Positions 25,653-34,135 of a DNA stretch of 64,000 bases are shown here, one piece after another. A model generated the notes under the pieces. That model had not been told where the DNA came from. It saw nothing but the letters and a program-made list of their open reading frames with translations, and searched no databases. Position 1 is the stretch's first letter. Each line of letters begins with the position of its first letter. Made by a program: the position numbers and the translations under genes. Origin of the DNA: Myxococcota bacterium (lineage in GTDB: Bacteria > Myxococcota_A > Polyangia > JAAYKL01); assembly GCA_030065855.1 (NCBI GenBank), contig JASJCT010000017.1:54470-118469 (forward strand), written 5' to 3'.

Positions 25653-27086
25653 ATGGTCGACGCACCGCCCAGCTATCGTTCTGAGCTGATACCGCCAATG
25701 CGACCGCGGTCTGAAACAAGGCTGCTGCTAGTGGATGACGACCCGGACTTGGTGGCCCTGACCAAGAAGCGGCTGGAGAAATACGGTTTTGTTGTTGCTT
25801 GCGCTGACAATGCTGAAGCCGCCCTTTTGGCGAGTGAAACCGACAACTTCGATGCGGTGGTCACCGATTTGAGCATGCCCGGCATGACCGGTATCGAGCT
25901 TACGGAGCGGCTCTCACAAAACCGCCCGAGCATGCCAGTCATCGTCATGACCTCTTTTGGAGATTTGGATACGGCCATTGCCGCGATTCGCGCTGGCGCC
26001 TATGACTTCATCACCAAGCCCATTGAGCTCAAGGCACTGCTCCTCGCCTTGGAACGCGCTGTTCAGTTCGGATACCTTCGGGAAGAAGTTCGGGTACTTC
26101 GGCACGCGGCTCGCAATGTAGATCGCTTTGAATCGCTCAAGGGCGAGAGCCAGGCAATGCGCGGAATGTACGAAATTATCGCCAAGGCGGCTGAGACAGA
26201 TGTTACCGTATTAATCACCGGCGAAAGTGGCACGGGAAAGGAGCTGATTGCCCGCGCCCTGCACGATCGCAGCTCCCGCCGCAGCGGTCCGTTTGTCGCG
26301 GTGAACTGCTCTGCCCTGCCAGAGAACCTCCTCGAAAGCGAGCTGTTTGGCCATGTTAAGGGCGCCTTTACCGACGCCAAAACCGCGCGCACAGGCCTCT
26401 TTGCCCAGGCCCGTGAGGGCACGATTTTTTTAGACGAGATCGGCGATATGCCGCTTGGCCTACAGGCAAAAATCCTTCGCGCCCTGGAGGCGCGGAAAAT
26501 TCGACCGATCGGCGGCAGTGCAGAAGTTGCCTATAACGCGCGCATCGTGGCCGCGACCAATCGAAATCTCGCAACTGCGGTCAAGGAAAAGCTCTTTCGC
26601 GAGGACCTGTTCTACCGCCTCAACGTGGTGCAGATCGCGGTCCCCCCCTTGAGCGAACGCGGGCGGGATATCTTGCTCTTGGCACAGCATTTTATCGAGC
26701 AATTCTCGACCGATATGAAACGGGATGTCGCAGGCCTGACAACAGCGGCTGCGGCCCGCCTGCTCGCCTACCACTGGCCCGGCAATGTTCGAGAGCTGCG
26801 CAACTGCGTCGAGCAGTCCGTGGCACTGTCTAGTACGAACCAGATAACGGTCGATGATTTACCCGAGCATATCCGTGGCTACAAAGCCAATCATGTGCTG
26901 GTTTCAAGCGCTGATCCATCAGACCTCGTACCCCTGGAGGTCATGGAGCAGAGGTACATCAAGCGCGTGCTCGACGCAGTACACGGCAACAAGGCTATGG
27001 CAGCCCGGATTCTGGGCTTGCACCGCAAAACCCTGTACCGCAAGCTGGAACACCATGGCCTGATCGGGACTGACAAATCCGAGTAA
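25653..27086 (+). CDS. NtrC-family sigma-54 response regulator
   Basis: The product (about 477 residues from ATG 25653) has a receiver domain with VVTDLSMPGMTG (phospho-Asp) and the conserved Thr/Lys downstream, then a sigma-54 AAA+ domain with GESGTGKE, GAFTDA, FLDEIGDMP and the RVRR-type region, then a Fis-type helix-turn-helix (AARILGLHRKTLYRKL). It should activate RpoN promoters on phosphorylation. A TTG at 25521 extends the frame but would overlap the sigma-54-like promoter; neither start has a clear ribosome site. No kinase gene is adjacent; the histidine kinase at 28.4 kb is a possible partner. Confidence 0.88.
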   Translation: MVDAPPSYRSELIPPMRPRSETRLLLVDDDPDLVALTKKRLEKYGFVVACADNAEAALLASETDNFDAVVTDLSMPGMTGIELTERLSQNRPSMPVIVMTSFGDLDTAIAAIRAGAYDFITKPIELKALLLALERAVQFGYLREEVRVLRHAARNVDRFESLKGESQAMRGMYEIIAKAAETDVTVLITGESGTGKELIARALHDRSSRRSGPFVAVNCSALPENLLESELFGHVKGAFTDAKTARTGLFAQAREGTIFLDEIGDMPLGLQAKILRALEARKIRPIGGSAEVAYNARIVAATNRNLATAVKEKLFREDLFYRLNVVQIAVPPLSERGRDILLLAQHFIEQFSTDMKRDVAGLTTAAAARLLAYHWPGNVRELRNCVEQSVALSSTNQITVDDLPEHIRGYKANHVLVSSADPSDLVPLEVMEQRYIKRVLDAVHGNKAMAARILGLHRKTLYRKLEHHGLIGTDKSE

Positions 27087-27113
27087 CACCGCTCATCCAC
27101 CCCCCTTACATCG

Positions 27114-27153
27114 ATGTGTGTCAAATGGTCCCATGTGTCGAATGGACACACAT
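27114..27153. promoter_or_regulatory. Inverted repeat with TGTGTGTC arms
   Basis: ATGTGTGTC and GACACACAT, perfect 9-base complements, are separated by 22 bases, 28 bases after the response regulator stop. Related TGTGTGTC words recur at 27235 and 28337. The rest of this ~320-base region (27087-27408) is AT-rich and I see no gene in it. Confidence 0.45.
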
Positions 27154-27234
27154 TTGCAAATGAGCCGCGAAAAGAAACGTCATTCTATCATCTGGATAAC
27201 GCTGTAATTGTAGAAGTTTAGTCAGGTCGATAAA

Positions 27235-27254
27235 TGTGTGTCATACGGCGCCAT
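27235..27254 (+). repeat. 20-base direct repeat, left copy
   Basis: TGTGTGTCATACGGCGCCAT matches the copy at 28337 at 18 of 20 positions. The two copies bracket the frameshifted lipoprotein gene. Confidence 0.5.
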
Positions 27255-27408
27255 CTCCCCTTAAATTTTTCAATGATGAGCTGCAGTGACATTGTTGCGT
27301 TGATGTTTTGGTCGAGGTTGGGGTAGAATATAAAGTTTGTGCTGGATAGTAAAAGAGGAGAATTTAACCACATGGTAACAATCCAGAATAAAAGGGCAGA
27401 GTGATGAA

Positions 27409-28315
27409 ATGGGAGGTTCCGCGTTAGCTCGACAGAGAATAATCGTTGGTTTGCTCCATATCGCGCTTATTTGTACAGGAACATTTTGCGCATGCACTGA
27501 AAACAATGATAGCGATGGTTCAAGCGAAGACGATGACAACGAAAATAGCAGCGATGTAGATTCGGACGCTGATTCAGATTCGGACGCTGATTCAGACACT
27601 GACGCTGATTCAGACACTGACACCGATTCAGATACTGAATCCGACACAGGCATAGACACCGATCCTGATAAACGGCGATTACGCCTTTGTTCAAAACCCA
27701 AAGATAACGCGCATCACACCGAGCGGGTCAATCTCGACATTGAACCCCAACATACCAAGTGCCAACGGCATTACGTTGGATCGTGAAGGATTTCTCTATT
27801 TGTCAGATGATGAAATCATCAGAAAGTTAGATCCAGATTCTGGACAGAGTACGGATTTTGCCAGAGTGCCTGCCGATGATTCCAACGGCATTACGTTCAG
27901 CCAAGATTATAAAATATTATATGTGAGCACTTGTGGCGGCCATAGCCCTCCGCATGACGGCAAGGTCTATAAAATACCCATTAAAGAGGACGGAACCGCA
28001 GGCGAAACAGAACTATTTGCTGAACTTCCAGTGGATTCCCATATGAACGGAATAACAATGGATGAGTGTGGAAATCTGTATGTCGTTGCGTCGATCGGTC
28101 TTATCTATCGGCTCTCGCCAGATGCAGAGTGGGAAATGGTGATTGATCTAAACACGAGGGGCGCAGGGAAAAATATGGATATTTCGTCTATTAATTTTGG
28201 AAGCGGCATTGGGGGTTGGAAGAATGATTCAATATACATCGCCCCATATAAAAACGATGGCTTTTATGAAGTTGATATGGGGGTGCGCGGCAAATGGGAA
28301 CCGCATCTCTATTGA
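27409..28315 (+). pseudogene. SD/TD-linker propeller lipoprotein split by a frameshift
   Basis: Two overlapping frames make one recognisable protein. The first (27409-27786) has a signal with a lipobox-like FCAC, then an Asp-Ser/Thr linker, and runs out in an unrelated tail. The second frame, open from about 27654, continues with GDYAFVQNPKITRITPSGS and an SMP-30/NHL-like propeller with repeated NGITLD-type strands to 28315. The switch must fall between the TAG in the second frame at ~27651 and about 27675, near GATAAACGG, and needs a +1 shift. It is either a real inactivating indel, a sequencing error, or less likely programmed frameshifting. The intact protein would be about 300 residues. 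Confidence 0.65.
27553..27665 (+). repeat. SD/TD linker simple repeat
   Basis: Degenerate Asp-Ser/Thr-Ala hexamers form the linker of the frameshifted lipoprotein. The frameshift lies just after its end. Confidence 0.7.
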
Positions 28316-28336
28316 AGTGATCGGCGGTGATCGTTT

Positions 28337-28356
28337 TGTGTGTCATAAGGCGTCAT
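28337..28356 (+). repeat. 20-base direct repeat, right copy
   Basis: TGTGTGTCATAAGGCGTCAT is the second copy of the repeat at 27235. It overlaps the stop codon of the convergent histidine kinase gene. Confidence 0.5.
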
Positions 28357-29468
28357 ATCGGCAGATAGAGGCTAAACCGAGCCCCGCCCTCGGGTCGATT
28401 CTCTGCCCAAATTCTTCCATTGTGGGCTGCTGCGATCTTTTGGGCGATGGCAAGCCCAAGTCCCTGCCCCTCTCCATTGCCCTGGCGCGGGGCTGATCCC
28501 CGCCAGAACGGTTTGAAGATGCTCTCAAGCTCGGCAGTCGGTATGCCAAGCCCCTCATCTTCGACCGTTATGGTGAGTCCAGATGGTCCCCGCTGGCACG
28601 TCAGATAAACAGTTCCGCCAGCAGGGGAATGGGCAACTGCATTTCCCAAAAGGTTGATGATTACCTGCTCGATCTTGCCTTCATCCAACTGCTGGGATGG
28701 CATGGCATCGCACTGACCGAATTCGAATCGAACATTTTTATTTTTGACATCGATACGCGCCAATTCAATGCAGTGGGTTAAAATATCGTCGAGTCGGGTT
28801 GCTGTAGGGTGAATCTCAAACCTGCCAGCCTCGATGGCCGAGTAATCCAAGAAATCGTTGACGATTTTCGTCATTGCCTGACTGCGCCGCGCTATCATGC
28901 CCAAATATTGGCTGTGCTCCTCGCCGATCTCTTCCCCGATCTCTTCGATGAGCAGCTCAGCAGATGATTGAATAACGCTGATGGGCCGCTTTAAATCGTG
29001 CGCAGCCATGGCCAAAAAACGGTTCTTGAGCGTATTTTGCCGGTCGAGTTCTGCCCGGTTGCGCTCAAGCTCCCGGTTGAGATTTAGCAGTTCGTTGTTG
29101 AGGCTGAGGAACTCCTTGCGCAGCTTCTCCTGTTCTGCAAAATCCACCGCGCCGAGCGCTGCTATCTGATCGCCTAGGTCGAAAAACCGAAAATACAAGG
29201 TCTCTGGGAAGTCGATGAATGTATTCAGCGTGAGCAAATGGGTGCGCTCGTGATCCTGCAAAAGTGTTGTGAAGTCGAAGTCGTTGCGAGCTGTAAAGAA
29301 CAAATCCGAAAGCGTCTCACCGGTCACATCTCGACCCAACATCCGGGTTGTCTGGGGGCTGCTGTTGAGGATTTTGCCACTGCGATCGAGCAAAAGGAAG
29401 ACAACAGGCGCATGGTGTTGCACGTAGCGCCTAAACACAGCGTCGAGGTCAGACCCTTCCAAGCTCAC
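28353..29468 (-). CDS. PAS-domain sensor histidine kinase
   Basis: The product (about 371 residues from GTG 29468, or 369 from TTG 29462) starts inside the 3-prime end of the B12-domain gene, so translation is coupled. An N-terminal PAS-like domain (VVFLLLDRSGKILNSS) is followed by a coiled linker. Then come a HisKA motif with the phosphorylated His in AAHDLKRP and an ATPase domain with NLLGNAVAHS, DEGLGIP and GQGLGLAIA. There is no transmembrane helix, so it is cytosolic. A longer frame from 29546 is possible. Its partner regulator is not adjacent; the preceding cobalamin domain is the likely sensor input. Confidence 0.88.
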   Translation of the reverse strand: MSLEGSDLDAVFRRYVQHHAPVVFLLLDRSGKILNSSPQTTRMLGRDVTGETLSDLFFTARNDFDFTTLLQDHERTHLLTLNTFIDFPETLYFRFFDLGDQIAALGAVDFAEQEKLRKEFLSLNNELLNLNRELERNRAELDRQNTLKNRFLAMAAHDLKRPISVIQSSAELLIEEIGEEIGEEHSQYLGMIARRSQAMTKIVNDFLDYSAIEAGRFEIHPTATRLDDILTHCIELARIDVKNKNVRFEFGQCDAMPSQQLDEGKIEQVIINLLGNAVAHSPAGGTVYLTCQRGPSGLTITVEDEGLGIPTAELESIFKPFWRGSAPRQGNGEGQGLGLAIAQKIAAAHNGRIWAENRPEGGARFSLYLPI

Positions 29469-30108
29469 CCACCTTAAGTACAAAGTTCTCCACCTCGTGG
29501 AGGGAAGATAGATATCGCACGGCTTTGAAGCGGTTGAAAAAATCACCCACGTCCTGCATAAACGCCTGCCCCCCCACCAGTACAGGCAGGTGGGGCATTG
29601 CGTCCTGAATCCGCTTGATGGCCTCGGCGAGTTGATCGAGGTTGAAGATCATGCTGAGGGACAGGCCCAGCACATCGGTCGGGGTTTGGATGAGGAATTT
29701 AATCAGGTCGTCGACCGGGGTATTGGCCCCAAAGAAAAACCCGTTCCAGCCGTGCAGCTCGAACAGATCACAAACCATCTTAGCGCCGACTTGATGGTAT
29801 TCATTGGCTACGCAGGCCACGGCAATGGATTTGTTGACGTGATCGCGCTGAAACAGCATTGGATATGTCATCGCCATCAGCCGTTCGGTAATGGCGGTGG
29901 AGAGGTGCTCCGTGGCAACCGAAAGCGCGTTGCGCTCCCATAGATGACCGATGTCGTATAGGGACCGCTGGAACAGCTCGGTATATAACGGCTTGAGGCC
30001 AATGCCCGCTTCGATGAACCCGGCCACTATCGCCTCGCACGCATGCCTATCCCCACGTCTCAGTGCTGAAAAATATGTCTTGTATTGCTTTTCAGGGATT
30101 GTTTCCAT
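29449..30108 (-). CDS. Free-standing cobalamin-binding sensor domain (CarH C-terminal type)
   Basis: The 219-residue protein has a helical N-terminal subdomain with W57, then E67-H68: the Wx9EH signature of CarH/LitR-type adenosylcobalamin photoreceptors. A Rossmann B12 domain follows with YHQVG (His105, expected lower Co ligand), GANTPVDDLI, and PVLVGGQAF. CarH normally also has a MerR DNA-binding domain; here none is present. It sits between a radical SAM gene (16 bases upstream) and an overlapping histidine kinase, so it may pass a light or B12 signal to that kinase. B12 binding is strongly supported by motifs; light sensing is inference. Confidence 0.82.
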   Translation of the reverse strand: METIPEKQYKTYFSALRRGDRHACEAIVAGFIEAGIGLKPLYTELFQRSLYDIGHLWERNALSVATEHLSTAITERLMAMTYPMLFQRDHVNKSIAVACVANEYHQVGAKMVCDLFELHGWNGFFFGANTPVDDLIKFLIQTPTDVLGLSLSMIFNLDQLAEAIKRIQDAMPHLPVLVGGQAFMQDVGDFFNRFKAVRYLSSLHEVENFVLKVGELGRV

Positions 30109-30124
30109 AACGAGTTATTTTGGG

Positions 30125-31864
30125 CTATGTCGACCGGTCCGTACCAACCATGGCTGCCACCGCCTTTGAGGGGGCGATATCTTCGATAATCGACGCCCCT
30201 GTCCCTAATATGGGAGCGCTCAGCTCGCTTCTCATGCGTTCTTCCGGACTGAATTTTGTAACAATCGTAGCAGGTTGTATCATATCGCCAAACAGACGAA
30301 CCCTTTGTTTCCAGAGCCCTGCTAGAAGAGATAACGCCACTCTTGAAGCCCTTTCCTTAACAGTTGGCGGTCCAAGGTGAGCAGCGATTTCCTCATCCAA
30401 CGCACGCGCCCGATGTCGCTCTTTGTCATTTACTGCATATTTCGCGATGACGGGCAATACCATTCCGTATTCTTTTGTCCTTTGGGCCAGTTCCGCCTTG
30501 CGTGTCTCAAGGCATGTATCGAGCTCAGGTGCTGCACACAATGCTTTGTACCCCCTAAAGCACGTCTCAACGATGCGATACAGGGAGCTCGAGTTGACCT
30601 CGAAATCCTGGCGAAACGCTGCATTTAGCCATTTTTCCGGCTCGCCGTCAGCAAATGCTGGATGTGTGTAGTTGAGGCACTTCTGCCCGTGGGTATCTTC
30701 CCACGCCACGTCTTCTCTGAATGTTTTTCTCGCCTTATGTTCCTCGTAAAGTGCTGTCACCGGCATGGGCGTGAGCAGCATGAACTGAACCATGTCTGCA
30801 TTGAGATCGACCAGAAAGTCAATGTCCTCCTGCATATTGTCCGGCGTGTGGTGCTCCATGCACAGAATGCCAGATGCCAAAACACTGATACCCCGGTCGC
30901 GCAGGTCCTTCACCAGTTGCTTCGCGTCAATGCCTTTGTTTTTGACAAACCGCTCTTGATGACTCCTCGATTCGAATCCAATCCACACAAACTGGGCCCC
31001 AAGGCGCACGAGGTTATCAATACCAAACGCCGTGAGCGCTTCAGCAGAAGAAAAGATATGAAAACCAAAAAAGCGCTTTTCTCGCTCCATCTCTGCAATG
31101 AGGTCAAGGGCCCGCTGTTTGTCCTTTAAAAAATTTTCGTCCATAACAAAGAAGTTGTCGGTGCCGCGGGCATCTGCGATGCGCTGAGCAGTCTCGAACA
31201 GTTCCCTGCCAGACGATATAAACGACGTGTATTTTCGGCCGAAAAAATGGGATGTACAGCAAAAACTGCAGGCGTTGACACAGCCCACACCGGTTACGAG
31301 CATGCTCGCGCAGGTGCCCGGAACCGGCGCTCCAAAAATAGATTGCCGCTCCGTAGACGGGAGCACAGGGTGGACAATCGGCGCGTTGGGATCCTGGCCC
31401 AGATAGGTCCTAAGCCATCGAATGCCCTCCCCTTGCACCACGTGGTCGCAATCTATCAGATCTTTGACCCCTTCAATCGCAGCGCCGTGCCCACCCAGCA
31501 AAATCGTTGAACCAGCCGCGTGAACTCGGGTCAAGCGGGCCATTTCTTTGGCCTTTAAAAAATTTGGAACGATAAACGAAACACCCACGATGTCGTATTG
31601 CTTCTTTATCTCCCGGACGAACCTGGCCTTTGAGGGAAAGTCGAGGACAGTGACGTCTGCGTCCACATTTGAGGCGATGAAATACAGGCCAAAGGAGCGA
31701 TGATGAAAGCGTAAAGACGCTATCCCCTGAGCCTTGGTGACCTGGTTGTGGTACAGCTCCATGATGTTTTCTTTACGCCCGTAAGCGTCATCCACCCCGT
31801 AGGGGCCGAACACACTGGTGAGCAAGATGCGTTTGCGCGACCCTTTTTCTCTTTTATTTTTCAT
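30125..31864 (-). CDS. B12-binding radical SAM protein
   Basis: The 579-residue protein has an N-terminal Rossmann cobalamin-type domain with ILLGGHGA, then a radical SAM core with the [4Fe-4S] motif C195-x3-C199-x2-C202 (GCVNACSFC), and a helical C-terminal third. Class B radical SAM enzymes of this layout methylate unactivated carbons or rearrange lipids and cofactors. The substrate is not evident; a lipid or tetrapyrrole is plausible. It is the first gene of a three-gene minus-strand operon with the cobalamin sensor and histidine kinase. No strong ribosome site precedes its ATG. Confidence 0.85.
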   Translation of the reverse strand: MKNKREKGSRKRILLTSVFGPYGVDDAYGRKENIMELYHNQVTKAQGIASLRFHHRSFGLYFIASNVDADVTVLDFPSKARFVREIKKQYDIVGVSFIVPNFLKAKEMARLTRVHAAGSTILLGGHGAAIEGVKDLIDCDHVVQGEGIRWLRTYLGQDPNAPIVHPVLPSTERQSIFGAPVPGTCASMLVTGVGCVNACSFCCTSHFFGRKYTSFISSGRELFETAQRIADARGTDNFFVMDENFLKDKQRALDLIAEMEREKRFFGFHIFSSAEALTAFGIDNLVRLGAQFVWIGFESRSHQERFVKNKGIDAKQLVKDLRDRGISVLASGILCMEHHTPDNMQEDIDFLVDLNADMVQFMLLTPMPVTALYEEHKARKTFREDVAWEDTHGQKCLNYTHPAFADGEPEKWLNAAFRQDFEVNSSSLYRIVETCFRGYKALCAAPELDTCLETRKAELAQRTKEYGMVLPVIAKYAVNDKERHRARALDEEIAAHLGPPTVKERASRVALSLLAGLWKQRVRLFGDMIQPATIVTKFSPEERMRSELSAPILGTGASIIEDIAPSKAVAAMVGTDRST

Positions 31865-32055
31865 TAAACATACTCGCGGTTTCTTCTAGGCGCTGGCAGA
31901 AGGGATCCTATTTTCGGTTGCGCTTAGAGATACGGTATAGGGACATAGATAGGTTAAGTCATGGCAATGTCACAGCAACTCAATTTCAACAAAAACGGAA
32001 AATTTTATTTGCTTCAAATATACCCCTTGTTTCGAAATGGCGTGACATGCGCGGC

Positions 32056-32084
32056 TTGACACTGAAGGGGGCCTCTTCTATACT
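32056..32084 (+). promoter_or_regulatory. Consensus-like sigma-70 promoter
   Basis: TTGACA (32056-32061), an exact 17-base spacer and TATACT (32079-32084) form the best housekeeping-type promoter in the window. It drives the HEAT lipoprotein at 32183, leaving a leader of about 92 bases. The rest of the 31865-32182 region holds no convincing gene. Confidence 0.75.
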
Positions 32085-32182
32085 CCTGTGCGGCGCTAAT
32101 GTCTGTAAAGACTTGTTTTTAAAAAGAAATTCGTCAGCTGCAAAACCGCGCGTGCGCCGCGCAGAAAGACGAGGGTAGGTCC

Positions 32183-34027
32183 ATGAAGAGGTTCCCAAGT
32201 TTCTTGCTTCTCGCAGTCATCATTGTCGGAAGTCTGATGGTCGGGTGTCGGGATGAAAACGACCCGGATTATTGGCTCGACCAGATGCACGATCGGCCAT
32301 GGCGAGAGAGATCGCTCAGGACGCTGAACGAAATCTTCAACCGCGCGATGCAGAAAAACAACAACGATTTGGAAAACCCAGAAGTCAAGAAAATCGTTGA
32401 TATTATGGTGCCAAAGCTGATGCAGGGGTATCGGGAATTTACCCGCGATAAGTTCAATCGAACAGAAATCATCAAACTGCTCGCTCAGATGCGAGACCCT
32501 CGGGCAATCGACGTCTTTCTGGATGGCCTCACGCTTGAAAGTACGAACGACTCCATGATGTTCGAGGTTTCAGCCAATGCCCTTCGTCGGCAAGCTGTGG
32601 AAACAGCCCTGCCCAAGTTGCTCTCGGCCTATGACGCCATTGTCGCTGCGAGGAGTCGTCGACCCGGGGCTCCGTATACCAACAGCGAGAATCAGATCGC
32701 GCAGGCAGTGATATCAGCAGCGTCGTCTATCACTTCGAAGAATCTGGGCAGTTCGAGCAAAGGCAGGGTTGTAAAGATGCTCTGCGATATCGCTGAGACC
32801 TCGGATGAGCTGCAGGAGCTCCGCCTCAACATGAAAGCCCTACAGGGACTCGGCAGAATCGGCGATGCCGCTGGCATTCCCACCTTGGTGAAGGGAATCG
32901 CGATGAAGGGAAAACGGCAGCCCATCGGCCTGGGGCAAATAGCTGTCGCTTCCCTGCAACAGATTCACAACCGGGATGCTGTGGTCGATGCAGTTATCAA
33001 ATTCGCCAACGGAGAAGATGCCTCCTTTAACGATTACTACAAAGATGAGCTGAAGTTCGACCCGCTCATGAGGAATCCCCTTTGGGTGCGGCAAGAGGCC
33101 ATGACATTGTTCGGCAAGCTGAACTACCCTTCGCCCAAGGTTATGGGATTCTTGACCTCAGAGCTAAATCATACCGAACCCGATGGGCTGGATGAAAAAA
33201 CCGCGGGTATGACAGACCTAAAAATCACGTTCGATGCAAGTGGATGGGCGGTCATGCGGCGCAATTGGGCAGCTGTCTCCCTGGCCGAGTTGAACCATAA
33301 ACCCCTACTGGGCACGATCAAAGAACGCATGGGGTCTGGAAAGGGCAAAAAAGGCGGCTCTGGCCTGCAGGCAGAGGAAACAGTGGGATACGTGCGGTCG
33401 CTAGGTCTTTTGCAGTACCCAGACCAGTCGTGTGGCATCTTGCTCAAGGTCGCCAAATCGGGCGATGACTCCCTGCGGGACAAAGCCTACTACAACGCCG
33501 CGCTGATGTGTGACACCAAGTTCGTAAAGACCATGAATCGTTCGAAGAATAAAATCAACTGCGACAAGATAGTCAAAGAACGATTTCCAGACGGCGCGAG
33601 CAAAGAAGATGAGAAGCAAGCGCGTAATGAATGTGATATCATGAAAAAGCGCATTCAAGGATACATCGATCGTATTGAGTACGGTGAAAAATGCGGCACC
33701 ACACTGGATTGCTATGCGAAGACCCTTGAAAACAAAGGGGATCCAAATGTGGAGCGGGCTGTCAATTCGATTTATCGCATCGCCCGCGACGATCCAAATC
33801 AGCGAGAAAAGGCAATCGCGGCCTTGTCTAGCAACCTGAACAACCCGGCAGTGAACTCCTTGCAGGCATCGATTCTCGCACTCGATCGACTGACACCCAA
33901 GGGAGATAAGAAGCTCGTCGAGCGGATTCAAACGGTTTGGAAAGAATTCTCCCGCCAATCGGCCTACAAGGACAGGGCCCGTCTGTTAGAGGCGTTTATC
34001 GGCCGCGTGCGCAACAGAGCGCGTTGA
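32183..34027 (+). CDS. HEAT-repeat lipoprotein
   Basis: The 614-residue product has a signal ending MVGC (Cys22). Helical repeat pairs of HEAT/PBS-lyase type fill most of the mature protein: MRDPRAIDVFLDGL, IGDAAGIPTLVKGI, and others at irregular spacing. Such repeats form protein-binding solenoids. It should be an envelope-anchored scaffold; the partner is unknown. Two smaller HEAT-type exported proteins occur at 57-60 kb. Confidence 0.8.
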   Translation: MKRFPSFLLLAVIIVGSLMVGCRDENDPDYWLDQMHDRPWRERSLRTLNEIFNRAMQKNNNDLENPEVKKIVDIMVPKLMQGYREFTRDKFNRTEIIKLLAQMRDPRAIDVFLDGLTLESTNDSMMFEVSANALRRQAVETALPKLLSAYDAIVAARSRRPGAPYTNSENQIAQAVISAASSITSKNLGSSSKGRVVKMLCDIAETSDELQELRLNMKALQGLGRIGDAAGIPTLVKGIAMKGKRQPIGLGQIAVASLQQIHNRDAVVDAVIKFANGEDASFNDYYKDELKFDPLMRNPLWVRQEAMTLFGKLNYPSPKVMGFLTSELNHTEPDGLDEKTAGMTDLKITFDASGWAVMRRNWAAVSLAELNHKPLLGTIKERMGSGKGKKGGSGLQAEETVGYVRSLGLLQYPDQSCGILLKVAKSGDDSLRDKAYYNAALMCDTKFVKTMNRSKNKINCDKIVKERFPDGASKEDEKQARNECDIMKKRIQGYIDRIEYGEKCGTTLDCYAKTLENKGDPNVERAVNSIYRIARDDPNQREKAIAALSSNLNNPAVNSLQASILALDRLTPKGDKKLVERIQTVWKEFSRQSAYKDRARLLEAFIGRVRNRAR

Positions 34028-34066
34028 TTCATTCGTCGCCATCCTGAAATGGCCCTTTTTTCGCGC

Positions 34067-34110
34067 AAACCCATCGTCCCGCTCTCCCTTCCCTGCGCGG
34101 GAAGTGGAGA
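34067..34110. repeat. AAACCCATC element with long hairpin (copy A)
   Basis: AAACCCATC is followed by a pyrimidine-rich run and a hairpin: TCTCC-CTTCCC, loop TGCGC, GGGAAG, one bulged base, GGAGA. It lies between the convergent HEAT lipoprotein and DUF523 genes. Related elements occur at 53392 and 63831. Confidence 0.45.
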
Positions 34111-34135
34111 CAGAAATAGCTTCAATAACAATAAG

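Noticed and set aside
27235..28356. Insertion sequence bracketed by the 20-base repeats
   Set aside because: No transposase or terminal inverted repeats are present; only the direct repeats are reported.
31918..32178. Small ORF of 86 codons before the HEAT lipoprotein
   Set aside because: It covers the consensus promoter at 32056-32084 and has no family resemblance.
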